This document shows positions 44,808-55,572 of a stretch of 64,000 nucleotides of DNA, piece after piece. The position numbers and the translations under genes are program-made. Origin of the DNA: Diplolepis rosae (Eukaryota; Arthropoda; Insecta; Hymenoptera; Diplolepididae); the NCBI GenBank assembly GCA_030998225.1, contig JAPYXD010000382.1, positions 2,418,001 to 2,482,000 on the forward strand, written 5' to 3'. The first letter of the stretch is position 1. Each line of letters opens with the position of its first letter. The notes under the pieces are model-generated. The model had not been told where the DNA came from. It saw only the letters and a program-made list of their open reading frames with translations, and made no database searches.

Positions 44808-45330
44808 TTTTCCTCGAGAATCAGGTTTTTTAGGAACTATCCATACTAGAGTGTTATAGGGTGATTGTGAGGGTTTAATTATTTTATTTTTCAGTCTTGT
44901 AATGTTTTCAACTTGTCTTGTAATTTCTTCTTTGCGAACTGGCGGAAATCAATACTGTCTTGAAAAAATAGGAGAGTCATCTACAGTAGGAATTGAATGT
45001 TGCAATACATTAGTAGCTTCAAATGGTTCTCCTGGGATTTGAAATCCGTCTGCACTATTTTAAATTAATTTTTTACATGTTCATATTCATCTTGATTTAA
45101 ATGGTATGATCGAAGGAGGTTTTTAATATTTTACTTGATGAATCTTCGTTATTTGTTTGTTTAAAATTATGTGAATTTTCAATTTTTTTCATAACATTAT
45201 TTTTCTTCAAAGTCTTCTAAATTAACTATTGAGACTGATAATGTTATGGGTATTTCATTTGTATTTGCAAATTTTAAATAAGCTTTCCCTTGTGATTTTT
45301 TAAAACTGCGTCTCCTACGTAAACGTCATC
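44808..45330 (-). pseudogene. gypsy B protease-RT spacer and start of RT
   Basis: The last codons before the EnSpm-like end encode PDSRGK, the block that precedes WKMVLDFRKLNEKT at 20625-20570. Upstream are the N-terminal RT words KIIKPSQSPYNTLVW (44870-44830) and EEITRQ (44940-44900), and the spacer GFQIPGEPFEATNVLQHSIP (45050-44995). Element A has the same words at 5850-5690. Several stops. Confidence 0.75.
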
Positions 45331-45858
45331 TTAGATATGTAATCGAGGTACATACCAATCACTTTTTTCTGAATTTTTTATTTGAACATACAATGTTGTA
45401 ACTGTTTGAGCTGCAATAGTATATGTATTTGTAGATTTAAAAGGGTAAAAGTGGTTCTCAATTTCTAAGCGTTTTGAAGTATAATTTATATTTACATTAT
45501 TATCTTGAAAATATTCTGATCCTAATACTCCATTTCCTTCTACTGGGACTTCATTTGGAACAATGTTAAATATCGTTAGATGGTCAAAAATGTTTATTTT
45601 TACTTGTCCTAATGTGTAAAGTGGTAAATAATTAATTTCTGTAAGTTTTAATACGTTTTGGCTTTTTATAGATATTTCAGGGTTGAGAACCTTTTGCTTA
45701 ATTAAATTTCGAGCTGCACCAGTACAAATCATCATATGGGTTGGACTTTTTGGACCTTCTGTTGATATTGTAATTGATTGAATTGAGGTGGATTTTAAAA
45801 TATTTATTGCCGTTGTTGTATAATTGCTAGAAGTGGATGCCAGTAGTTCTCGATTCAT
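45331..45858 (-). pseudogene. gypsy B protease with altered active site
   Basis: An open frame of 175 codons. HMMICTGAARNLIK stands at the active-site position, where DTGAxxNLIK is expected, so the catalytic Asp is a Cys. Downstream, LPLYTLGQVKINIF, NEVPVEGNGVLGSEYF (the ILG-type motif as VLG) and YVPRLHI are conserved with A. A single protease domain, unlike D. The retropepsin cannot work without the Asp. Confidence 0.75.
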
Positions 45859-47330
45859 GTTTTCCTCAATGAACCCGTGCTGGGGAGAGCTTTGGGGTTT
45901 TCCTGATGACGTGTTTGTGATTGGTTAATTGATCGTATCTTGCAGTAACTGAATAAATGACCAGGTTTTTTAGAGTAATTGCAAATCATTTCCGTACAAC
46001 TTGAATTTTGTTGGATGTTGTTATCATTTTGTAAATATATATTTTTATATGCTTTATTTCAATTTTAAAACTGTCCTGCGTTCAAGTTTGTATACTGTCG
46101 TGGATTCAATGGTCTATTATTGTTATTTCTGTAATTGTTATTTCTATTTTGCAAACCATGATTTTTGTTAATATTAAAATTATAATTTTTATTTTTTTAA
46201 AAATTTGTATTCCGAAAATTTCTTGCAAAATTATTATTACTACTTCTTTCACCATTGAAATTAGTATATGTTTGTTGGCTGCGATATAAAAATTTTTTTT
46301 GTTTATTAAGAACTGCTTCTTGAGCTTTATTTGAATTAAAACATTATTCAGTTGTATGACCTGGTTTTTAACAAATTAAACTAATAATTTTGTCTTCAAG
46401 TGCTACTTTAAACCAGGTAGTTTCATTATTTTTATTATTAGTTGATTCTTCAATTTTTAAATAATCCGTATTTCTGTTTCTTCGCAGCACAGAATTTGCA
46501 GCCAATCTTCATTTAGCATCTATTGTATCATTAATTACTTCCATGAGTGTGTCCTTTTTTACTACGCGAATTTCTAGTTCAGGAATCGTTTTTAGATGAA
46601 GGTGCCCTAGCGAACCAGCTGAATGCAATAATTTTATTTATTGGTGCTAAAAGTGTCAAACACATCGATATTTTTTTAATTTTTAGAGTTAATAAATAAA
46701 ATAATTACTTATGTCCATTACCTTTTAACGTTATTTTCGACGTAGAATAAGGATAAACACATTTTGAATATTTATTTTGCCTCATTCATAAGTTATAATA
46801 CCACTTTAAGCTAGGGAGCTTTTAGCAGGGGCGTATACCCTTTTTAGTTTTTCTATTAGTTCTTGTATGGTCGCATAAGTTGAACCGAAAATGCATTTTC
46901 TAGCTTCTCCAGATAATTTACCTCTTAATAATCTTGTCAGGTTTTCTTGAGCTGCAGGTGTCGGTAGCGTGCCTTTGCCTCCATACAACCCTTCATAAAA
47001 GGTGACAATAGGAGGTTACTTCCATCGAACAAAGGGACCACCTCCAGCGCGTTGCGTAAAGATACCTGCTGGCTGTTGGGTATCACAACGGCCATTTTTT
47101 CGTTACTTACTATTATGGGATTATCTTGATTTACGACATCTGTGTCGCTTTTCCGTCGTAACTTTCGTTGTTACTAATTGTGGAATCGCGTGTCAATGAG
47201 GATTTTAATTTCTCTTTCAAAGTCTTATTGTCTATTGTCATTACTGTTGAGCTTAGCAAATTTAATTCGTGAAAATAAGATAATTCGTTCGTTAGAGTTT
47301 GATCTTGATTACTAGGTCCTGTTACAATGC
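45859..47330 (-). pseudogene. gypsy B gag
   Basis: From 47330 leftward: the acidic N-part (LTNELSYFHELNLLSS), SQQVSLRNALEVVPLFDGSN, FMKGCMEAKA and LTRLLRGKLSGEARKCIFGS (46988-46806 frame), then a gap of about 280 bases. Then RRNRNTDYLK and an Asn-rich C-part with one degenerate knuckle near 46370-46340. Stops and frameshifts are spread over its length. At 47330 an R1-clade LINE interrupts it, and gag continues at 48346-48425 (DDENVDSDYKQRSEEFW). Confidence 0.7.
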
Positions 47331-48345
47331 ATTTATCTGGACTTGTTACGGACAGGAGATCTTTTCAATACCCGAGGATCGTTCTCGGAGAGCATGATGT
47401 CGACTGGAAAATAAGCATTAAGTACCTGGGGGTGCAGCTGGACGGTAGGCTTAGCTTTGGCGAACACCTAAAGATAGCAGCTGCCAAAGCCATCCAATGT
47501 GAAGCAAACTCGGCTTGGCTTATGCCAAACATTGGTGGACCCAGGGAAGCGAAAAGGAGACTGGTGGCGAGCTTTATGCAGCTCTGGTCTGGGCTAATGC
47601 CCTGCAAAACCATGCTATCCAGAGGAAACTGTTCTCGGCGCAGAGACTTGTCGCGCTGAGAATAGTTTCTGCATATAGAACTGTCTCGACGAGCGCTGTG
47701 TTTGTCCTGGCAAGCGTCCCGCCAATAGATTAATTGGCGGAGAAAAGACAGGAGACCTTTCAGCTTCGCGAGGAGCTTACCTGCGCCGACCTGCAGGAAA
47801 ACTCTCGCGCAAAGGAGGCCATCCGCAAGGATGGAAGGCACAGACTCGTCGAGAAATCGCAGATGAGATGGCATGGTGAGCAGACCGGTAGATGGACCTA
47901 CCGCCTGATTCCGGAGCTTGCCACCTGGCTGAACAGAAGGCACTGGGAAGTCGGCTTTTATTTGGCGCAAGCGCTCCCAGGCCATGACTGTTTTAACGCG
48001 TACCTAAGGCGCTTCAAGAAGATAGACGAGGAGAGGTGTTGCTAATGCGATTTCCCGGTGGATACCACAGGGCACGTACTCTTCGTCTGCGAGAAAAGGG
48101 GTGTGGCACGGAAGGTCCTCGGTCAGGCAGTGAGTGCCAAAGTCACGCCTAAAACGATGGTCCCTCTCATGCTTCAGTCTGAGCGGATCTGGACGCTCAT
48201 CAAGTCATTTGTCACACTTGTGATAAAGACAAGAGAGCTCGATGGCGTGGAGAGCGAAACAACAAGGAGGGCCAGTATAAATCGCATCGGGGCCTTCATC
48301 CGCGGTCCTGCATCTCGGGCGGATTCGACTGTTTTTTTTCATTCC
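47331..48345 (+). pseudogene. R1-clade LINE ORF2, C-terminal part, 5'-truncated, inserted in gypsy B gag
   Basis: Several overlapping frames encode the region behind the RT core: IKYLGVQLDGRLSFGEHLKI, WLMPNIGGPREAKRRL, AQRLVALRIVSAYRTVSTSA, VLASVPPIDLLAEKRQETF (with TAA in place of one codon near 47732), RWHGEQTGRWTYRLIPELA and a Cys-His motif (CDFPVDTTGHVLFVC). These are standard for the R1/RTE-like Jockey-R1 group. It is GC-rich compared with its surroundings. 3' end about 48345 near a T-run. 5' truncation is usual for LINE insertions. The catalytic YADD part of RT is missing. Confidence 0.8.
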
Positions 48346-48425
48346 TCTTTTCCAAAACTCCTCTGATCTTTGTTTATAATCAGAGTCAACATTTTCATCA
48401 TCTATCGTACAAACAGCGTCATCTG

Positions 48426-48694
48426 TGTTAGAAGTCTTGATAATGACAAGATACGCCCTATAGCTTCCTGCTGCTGTTACATGATAATGATAAGATACTC
48501 TCCTTAGCTTCCTGTTATTGTTTACGAGAATCTTCTACTAGTTTTTCACTACTCTAGATAACTATAGCATTAAGAGACCTATATAATGTAGAGCGCGAGG
48601 CCCGCACAACAGTTCTTCTCTATTACCCTGAAGAAAGCACTTGGTGACATGAAGCGAGGTTATTAATTATACACCTTAATCTTTCGGCATAACA
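48426..48694 (+). repeat. 5' LTR of element C
   Basis: Starts TGTTAGAAGTCTTGATAATG and ends CGGCATAACA. A TATA box (CTATATAATG, about 48580) is followed by CCCGCACAACAGTTC. A duplicated word GATAATGA(C/T)AAGATAC occurs at about 48440 and 48483. The 3' partner begins TGATAGAAGTCTTGATAATG at 55340. Confidence 0.8.
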
Positions 48695-48699
48695 TATTT

Positions 48700-48716
48700 T
48701 GGCGATCCTGCCAGGA
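48700..48716 (+). other. primer-binding site of element C, tRNA-Arg(ACG) type
   Basis: TGGCGATCCTGCCAGGA, complementary over 17 bases to the 3' end of insect tRNA-Arg(ACG) as I recall it (TCCTGGCAGGATCG plus CCA). Five bases separate it from the LTR end. Confidence 0.65.
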
Positions 48717-49653
48717 TCAGCTTTTTAAAAGTCGCGAATTTTTAGTCTACGGACCAAACGACAAATTCTCATCGACTCGCTGAACTGGAGACGAAAGAAA
48801 CTGGAATCTACGGACCGGATGCTGAAAAAACGAATACAAACAAAACGAAAAGTGCGAGAAGAACCCGGACTTTACTACGGCGAGCCCGAAAACCCAAGTG
48901 AGTAACCAAATTGATGAATTTAGTTGCTGAACGATAGTAGGCACTATACTACGTAGATCAATTTGGCAAAAACTTATCGAAATTGAACGAGGCCCGCAAT
49001 AAGGCAGAAGAGGCACGTCAAACAGAACGATAAGCCCTTAGAGGAAACCAGTCATCGCTCAGGCAGAATAACAAGAAGTACCACGGATTTCGTATCTTCA
49101 GCCTGGTAATAAGAAGACACTCGCTGTAAGCATTTATTAGAATTTAAGAATTGTGAAGTGTAAAACTCTTCGAAGCGACCCAAAAGCCAAGTGATCATAA
49201 GTCCTCTCTGCTTTCGTTGAACGGAGACTGTCAATACGTTGACAGGTGAGGCAAAGTCTTGGCGAACCGGTCGGGTTGGCAATAGTCCTGGTGTTCCAGA
49301 GCACTGGCCATCCTCAATAAACTATTCACACTACTACACAAATATAGGGAATTGTTCTAGACGATTGCCTTGAGTTTGGTAGTAATAAAATAAATAAAAC
49401 ATTTGAAATTGTCACGCGACACATCCACACTCGTTACGCAAACAGTTATGTTTAAGCACACTCAAGATAAAGACTTTTCTACACACTGTCATTCCAGCAT
49501 TATTGGAAGATACAACAGTACGAGACCGACGAGACAGTGGACTCTGACTCACCCTTTTCAGAAATATTCTATCCCTTCTAAACCGTTATCAAGTCCCGTG
49601 CTCAATCTCCTACCGAAACCCGATCTCCACTACATTCTTTTTCCGAAGACCTA
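48717..49653 (+). other. leader of element C, no clear gene
   Basis: No recognisable protein. A splice-donor-like AAG|TGAGTA lies near 48898. AATAAA words lie near 49313 and 49387. It could hold the start of gag in a form too degraded to see. Confidence 0.3.
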
Positions 49654-50360
49654 ATGACGAAACTGCTAACCCAGATGGATGCTATAACGTTGTCCCTTAA
49701 CTCGCTGAGGAATGAGAATGACAATCGAAGTGAAGAAATTTCAAAATTAGCACAAAGAGTGGGTTGCACTGGAGAAATAGAGACGGATAGAGACGGGGTG
49801 AATCTTTGAGTTACTAATGATTCATCTACGGGTGATGAGGAAGTGCAGGCTCAAGAAAGGATTAGGGAAAGAAATGAACAGATAAGCCAGAGACTAAAAC
49901 AGCGACACCACTTACCTACACGGTATTCCGAAGAAGAAGAAAAAATTATCGCAAAGGATGCTATTATTAACAAACACTAAACCAACAGCGAGGTTCGCGC
50001 CACGACCAGTACCAGCGTTACGACCACACGCAAACACAACTCCTAGAGCCCAAAATTCTAACACTCCGCTAGCTGACAGGTCAAAAATGAACTGTCACAA
50101 ATGTGGAAAAACCTGTGACACCTGGCTACACAATGTTATGTTAAGCCCCAAAATTTTCAAAACCCTATAAACCCAAGACGACCCCCACAGGTACGAACGA
50201 TTCAGGACGAAGATTATACAGCAAAAAAGATGAACCAAGAGGAGATGGAAGAACAAATCCATTACATGGAGACGGCCGAGTATCTGCAATCCATGGACGA
50301 TTACGATCGATACGAGGTAGAAGAGCCGGAAGAAATTACCACCTGTTAGTAGACAGTGGA
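49654..50360 (+). pseudogene. gag remnant of element C
   Basis: MTKLLTQMDAITLSLNSLRN and SEEISKLAQRVGC (49654-49780), QERIRERNEQISQRLKQRHH (49855-49920), a knuckle-like NCHKCGKTCDTW (50093-50130) and DEDYTAKKMNQEEMEEQIHY (50205-50270). Several stops and shifts. Much shorter than a normal gag. Confidence 0.5.
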
Positions 50361-50705
50361 GCATCAATTAACCTGATAAAACAACACGTACTTACGCCAT
50401 CGGACGGCATAAAAATACGAACCAAACGATTTGCAATGGGAAATGACAAACACATATCCACTGAGACTGCTACCCTCAGATACCTTGGCAAAGAACACAT
50501 TTTTCATATAGTACCAGAAAACTTCCCTCTACCAGAAAAAGGAATAATCGGACTACCATTCTTTAACAAATACGATAGATTTGCTATAACTACAGATCAT
50601 CTGATAATAGACGACATGAAACTAACACTATTTGAAGACGGGGAATTCATCCCTCAGAATATTTGCAGGTTACAAGGAATTTTAACTACAGACGAAGACG
50701 GAGAC
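50340..50705 (+). pseudogene. protease of element C
   Basis: LLVDSGASINLIKQHVL at about 50343 (catalytic DSG intact), then a frame with HIVPENFPLPEKGIIGLPFF (IIG in the ILG position, about 50505-50565). A stop occurs at 50708, upstream of the RT frame. It would cleave the Gag-Pol polyprotein. A single domain. Confidence 0.75.
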
Positions 50706-50765
50706 ATATAGCTGGAAGGAGAGAAATCCGTCCAAGACGGACTATACTCTATCAATAATGGAAAA

Positions 50766-52130
50766 TTGATATTACCATTTCACAATTACGAAGCCATACC
50801 TCAAAAAATACCCCAAGAATTGAACTATGAGAGAATTTCTAAAATAAATACCTGGGAGCAAGGAACATTTACTAAAGCTAGGAAAGAAAATAATGACAGA
50901 CTGAAAGAAATCCTGTCTCTAACAAAGTTAGATCATATTGAGAAACAACAAAGAGACGTTATATTAAAATTAATTGCAAAATACGAAGAAGTATTCGCTT
51001 TAGATTCAGAACCGTTACCATGCACGAATTTGATTCAACATGAAATTACATTAAAATGTGGGAAAATAATAAACTTGCGATCTCATAAGTTACCAGCAAA
51101 GCATAAAGAATTCGCAGAAAACGAAGTACAGAAATTATACAGCAAAGGTTTCATAAGAAACTTAGTGCGGGATTTCACCAAATTCCTATGAAGGAAGAAG
51201 ACAAAAAATACACAACCTTCTCCACGAACCAAGGACATTTTGAATTTAACAGAATGCCCTTTGGCCTGAAAAACTCCCCAGCCACCTTTCAACGCATGAT
51301 GGATAACGCGTACAGAGGACTAATTGGAAAAGGATTCTTAGCTTACACAGAAGACATCGTAATATTTGGAAGCACACTTGAAGAGCACAACAAGAATCTG
51401 GAGGCAGTATTGAAAAGGACAAAAGAGCTAGGATTGCGATTGAAACCAGAGAAATGCGAGTACTTAAAACCTGACCTATAATATCTAGGACACATAATTA
51501 CTAGTGACGGCGTCAAGCCAAACCCCGAAAAAATAGAAGCTATAAAAAACTTTAACGAATTAAGGAATGTAAAAGATGTGCAATCATTCCTTGGTCTCTC
51601 AGGATATTATAGAAAATTCATTAAGAACTTTTCAACCATTACTCAACCATTAACACGATTGACAAAGAAAGAAACCATTTTCGATTGGACTACCGACTGT
51701 GAGAAGGCGTATTTCGACCTCAAGAACGCTCTCTTAACAGCACCAGTTTTGAAATACCCCGATTTTACCAAACAATTTATATTGACAACCGATGCTTTGA
51801 ATGCAGGATTGGAGCGGTATTGTCACAGGATAACCATCCTTGCCTGTTTATCTCACGAACCCTGAATCCAGCCGAAGAAAGATATACCACATCAGAAAAA
51901 GAACTTTTAGCAATAGTTTGGGCCATGAAACGACTGAGACAGTATCTTTTGGGAAAAAAATTTTAAATACAGACCGACCATAAGGTCTTAGTCTGGCTAC
52001 ACAACGTTAAAGACCCAAGCTCACGTCTCCTGCGCTGGAGACTAAGAATGGAAGAATACGATTACGAAATCGAATATGTTAAGGGCAAAGAAAACAAAAT
52101 TGCAGACTGCCTCTCTAGACTGTTCCCAAT
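50766..52130 (+). pseudogene. RT and RNase H of element C with internal deletion
   Basis: The RT N-part is CTNLIQHEITLKCGKIINLR (51020-51080) and KLYSKGFIRNLVRDF, which then joins directly to IPMKEEDKKYTTFSTNQGHF (51180-51240). The first half of the palm, with the first catalytic Asp, is missing. The YxDD site reads AYTEDIV (51350), so one Asp is a Glu. LGHIITSDGVKPNPEKIEA, FLGLSGYYRKFIKNFS, FILTTDALNAG (RNase H start, about 51780) and TDHKVLVWLHNVKDPSSRLL (51975-52030) follow, with stops at 51480, 51862 and 51966. Inactive. Confidence 0.8.
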
Positions 52131-52443
52131 AACTAAGGATACACAAAAAGAAGCAATGAAACAAGCAGGAACAAGCGAAAGTGAAGACGAAGCTGAGGAA
52201 CTAGAAAAACAGTCTTCAGCAAAAGTCTTAGACACACCAGTAATTATAGAAGATAGGATACTAAAAGAAAACGATAAAGTTACCATACCAATGCCGACAC
52301 CTCCTAAAGAAACTTTTTATGAAGAATATACAAACTGGAGAAAAAACCCATCACAAGGAAAAGTGAAAACAAAACCAAATGCTATCAGAAAATTATGGAA
52401 ACAACTGGACAAAGAAAATATGCCACCGTTTAACGAAGAATAA
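52048..52443 (+). pseudogene. RNase H end and linker of element C pol
   Basis: MEEYDYEIEYVKGKENKIAD-CLSRLF is the usual end of gypsy RNase H. The following 100 residues are acidic and Lys-rich, with no macro-like segment. A stop at 52441 separates it from the integrase frame. Confidence 0.65.
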
Positions 52444-52512
52444 TGGTTAAGAACTCTAGCATGGGATATAGAAGCGATAGCCGCCAAAAAGATTAGCATT
52501 ATTAGATTTATA

Positions 52513-53652
52513 TTGGAAGACCCTCTATATACACCCGCCGAGAAAGAATTCCTTCAAGAAGCCATTAAATTCCTGTCAAACTACTACACGAATTTGAATT
52601 TTCACCTATGTTTCTCTCCCACTCGAGAATTAACTAAGGAAGAAAGAAAGCAAGTAATCAAAGAAGCACACGCATCACATTTAGGCGAACGAAACACCAT
52701 CGAAAAAGCGCGCAAAATTGAAATCTGGCTAGGCATGGATGAAGAAATCAAGCAATACGTTAAATCTTGTCCCATATGTCAACTGCAAAAAACGACCAGG
52801 ATCAAAAACCAAGCAGAGGCTATAATTCCAGCCATTCCAACAGCACCGAACGAGAAAATTGCTTTAGACATATTTGGACCGTTACCAGAGACTTCTCAAG
52901 GAAATAAGTACATACTAAGTCTCCAGGATAGATTAACTAGATACACTATCCTATTAGCACTCCGTGAAGAATCCGCCGAATCAATTATAAATAATTTACT
53001 AGACTATTATGTATACACATTCGGAGCCCCAAAGAGGATTTTATCAGACCAAGGAAGCAACTTCCTATCTGAACTGATGCAGCAGTTTGAGGAGGCATTA
53101 AATATCAGCCATGTGAAAACTACGGCGTTTCACCCCCCGTCGAACGGAAACATAGAAAGAATGGATTCCACGCTGAGGAACCTCATTAAAACAACAATGT
53201 CAGAAAATCATAATGATTGGGACGCGAATTTGAAATACATCAGCCTCGCGATTAACACTTCCGTAAACCAGACAACAGGAGAAACACCATTTAAATTAAT
53301 GTTTGGAAGAGAACCAAAAATGCCTTCAACTTTAGTTCAATCTTCTAATCTAACATATCAAAACCTGATTAGGAAGTGGAAGCAAAAACACGACGAACTT
53401 ATTGAGAAAGCTGAACAACGAATGGAAATCGAAATGGAGAAATCCATGAAAATACAAGAAACAAAAGAATACAAGAAATTAGACCCAAGTTGGAAAGGAC
53501 CATATACAGTTATAGACTATTTGGAAAATAACAACATTAGACTCAGAAATAAGGATAAACTAATACGTACACACTTAGACCAATGTATGCCATATTTTTC
53601 AGATGGAAACAAAACTAATGGTAATAATGCTGATGCTGCCAGTAGTCGTTAG
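52513..53652 (+). CDS. integrase of element C, open frame of 379 codons
   Basis: Zinc-binding part with EAHASHLGERNTIEKARK (second His of HHCC replaced) and CPICQLQK. The catalytic core has DIFGPLPETSQGNKYILSLQ, LSDQGSNFLSELMQQ and HPPSNGNIERMDSTLRN, so D, D and E are present. The C-part has SWKGPYTVIDYLENNNIRLR and ends in VHLDQC-like THLDQCMPYF. It overlaps the envelope start by about 50 bases in another frame, as in other gypsy elements where env is expressed from a spliced RNA. The start is unclear because in the intact element this is part of pol. Confidence 0.8.
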   Translation: MEDPLYTPAEKEFLQEAIKFLSNYYTNLNFHLCFSPTRELTKEERKQVIKEAHASHLGERNTIEKARKIEIWLGMDEEIKQYVKSCPICQLQKTTRIKNQAEAIIPAIPTAPNEKIALDIFGPLPETSQGNKYILSLQDRLTRYTILLALREESAESIINNLLDYYVYTFGAPKRILSDQGSNFLSELMQQFEEALNISHVKTTAFHPPSNGNIERMDSTLRNLIKTTMSENHNDWDANLKYISLAINTSVNQTTGETPFKLMFGREPKMPSTLVQSSNLTYQNLIRKWKQKHDELIEKAEQRMEIEMEKSMKIQETKEYKKLDPSWKGPYTVIDYLENNNIRLRNKDKLIRTHLDQCMPYFSDGNKTNGNNADAASSR

Positions 53653-55076
53653 AGCAAACTATACAACGCCATTGAAAGGAAATTTGTATATTGAGGAACT
53701 AAGAAAAGTACAGTTAGATCACGAAACCTGGAAACTAATAATAGGAATAAATATGACATCAAACCAACCACGACTAAATTCTATCGACGTTACAATACGG
53801 CTTGCAGAATCAGCATGCGAAAGAAAATGCTCTATACAACATGAAGTGCAACTAGTAAGAAGCCGTTTCAATATACTAGTACAAAAGTACGCGATACTAA
53901 AGAAATTACTAGGTAAACCACGCGTAAAAAAAGAACTAGCCAACTTCGTGGGAGATATATCTAAGACTCTATTTGGGACATTAACTAAAAGAGACCTAGA
54001 CCAAATAGACAAAGAATTTGAAAAAATCTATACCGATAATAATAACATCGCAACTGTCCTCTCTAACCACACTAGGATACTAAAACTCATATTAGATTCA
54101 TCCTCAGTACACCATAAGGAGTTACTCTCCAACCAGAAACAATGAAAGGGAACTAGCCAGAAACTTCAGTACTGGAATGAACACATTATCCTGAGATAAT
54201 TTCGTGAACGCTAAATTACTAGTAGCAGCCATTATGATCGATGAAACCAACGAAGATATCGATGTAGCGATAAATTCGATAAACGACGGCAAGCATGGTA
54301 TAGTACATCCACAGATCCTAACACTAGCAATATTAAAAGAAACTTTGAAAGAATTCGAAATCAAACAAAGAACCAGATACCATTTTGACGCTGAAGAAGA
54401 AAGCTATCAGCATATTATTGACATTTGTCACTTATCAGTTGCAGTAGTAAAAGGTCTATTTTCTTATATATTAGACATACCCATTATAGAACAAGAGGAA
54501 GGATTAGTGCAGAGGATTATACCCATCCCCTACCTTTTCCAAAATCTTTATTTCTCGATCGTTCCCGATTATGATTACACGATCAGATTCAGAGGCTCTT
54601 ACGTACCGACAGATAGAATTACCCTTGAGAAATGTAAATTAATATCAGAATACAAAATTTGCTACAGAAACCAACCAAACATAAAATTGTTGAATAGCGA
54701 CACTTGCGAGTCATCAATACTCAGGGCTTATAGTAAAACTAAGTGTAGAACGTCACCTTTCCTTCTCCACAAAGAAGCATTCATACGGATTACTAATGGT
54801 TACATCGCGATTCCACTTAAGCAAACTAGTTTAGATATCCAATGTGGGGACGTAATCAAACACGAAGTAATTAAAGAACCGACAATGATATTGGGAACAA
54901 ATTGTAAAATATGTAAAGACTACGACACACTCTATTTAGGGCAGACGATACAATTTGCAACACAGAGGTATTTTAATGTAACCTACGATATACCTTACTC
55001 TCAAAGGGATATTATAGCGTTGGAAAGTAAGCTAATTCAATTACCTAAAATTGTCAATAATAAAATCTACAGCTAG
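53603..55076 (+). pseudogene. element C envelope, baculovirus-F/errantivirus type, broken
   Basis: The first frame (53603-54145) starts with a signal peptide (LMVIMLMLPVVVRA) and includes the F-type landmark ANFVGDISKTLFGTL behind a basic segment (KPRVKKEL) that lacks a clear RxxR furin site. A stop and frameshift between 54145 and 54204 lead to the second frame (54204-55076, 290 codons), with YHIIDICHLSV-like text, IPIPYLFQNLYFSIVPDYDY and Cys-rich segments typical of the F ectodomain. The membrane anchor expected near the C-terminus is not seen; the frame decays after 55076. It was a fusion glycoprotein gene acquired by errantivirus-like elements and is now defective. Confidence 0.75.
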
Positions 55077-55328
55077 CTAGATTAAGTTTAGACGACACAG
55101 AAAGAATCTTAGAAACAATAGCTCAGCTGTATCAATATACACTTTACATAGAGTAGGATTATTTAAATCCCTAAAAGATTGCTTTCCTAAAAAACTTTGC
55201 ATATTTTGTGTTAAAACCCAGGTTAATACGCCAACAGATATTGCGACTCATACAGCAGGTGCACATCCCCTGCTTTCCGACATACCAAAAAATCGAAAGG
55301 TTAGGATTTGAGGGTCAAAATCTAGTCT

Positions 55329-55372
55329 AAAAAAGGGGGTGATAGAAGTCTTGATAATGACAAGATACATAT
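55329..55372 (+). other. polypurine tract and truncated 3' LTR of element C
   Basis: AAAAAAGGGGG directly precedes TGATAGAAGTCTTGATAATG, which repeats the 5' LTR start. Identity stops after GACAAGATAC (about 55372), so the rest of the LTR has been replaced. Confidence 0.8.
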
Positions 55373-55568
55373 TTTCTTCAACAATCTCAAGTCCATTGAA
55401 CTCATTCATAGCCTGAATTAGTATTGCATTGAAATGATCTGCCAGTTGTCGTTCTGCATCATTAACTTCACTGTCAAGTATGTTCATGGATTGGAATGCA
55501 ACTAACAAAAGTTGTATTACATTTAAGGGATTTATAGGCATGCTTACAAGACTTGACAAACTGTTCAC
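55373..55568 (-). other. unrecognised open frame beside the truncated LTR
   Basis: The minus strand is open for about 65 codons outside the LTR piece (LVSMPINPLNVIQLLLVAFQ, SEVNDAERQLADHFNAILIQ). I do not recognise it. It reads like coding sequence (no bias to simple repeats) and could be a remnant of another element that replaced the 3' LTR of C. Confidence 0.25.
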
Positions 55569-55572
55569 TGAT

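Larger units (their letters stand above)
15580..48425 (-). mobile_element. degraded, envelope-bearing gypsy retrotransposon B, split by later insertions
   Basis: Reading on the minus strand: gag N-part 48425-48346, R1-clade insertion, gag 47330-45900, protease 45858-45331, RT start 45060-44808, EnSpm-like insertion 44807-20626, RT 20625-20045, RNase H and linker to about 19391, a 959-bp insertion 19390-18432, integrase 18190-17094 and envelope 16501-15580 (with another insertion). Joining the blocks restores the normal gypsy order. No LTR was found at either end: gypsy element C adjoins at 48426 and a mariner at 15575. Confidence 0.8.
48426..55372 (+). mobile_element. gypsy retrotransposon C (plus strand) with F-type envelope
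   Basis: 5' LTR 48426-48694, tRNA-Arg primer site at 48700, leader, damaged gag, protease, RT, RNase H, integrase and envelope, then a polypurine tract (55329-55339) and the first 33 bases of a 3' LTR (55340-55372). It is inserted in or adjoining the gag remnant of gypsy B. Pol and envelope belong to the errantivirus-like branch, unlike A, B and D. An internal RT deletion and stops make it defective. Confidence 0.85.

Noticed and set aside
47365..47985. A 206-codon minus-strand frame
   Set aside because: Antisense of the R1-clade ORF2; the plus strand carries the conserved motifs.
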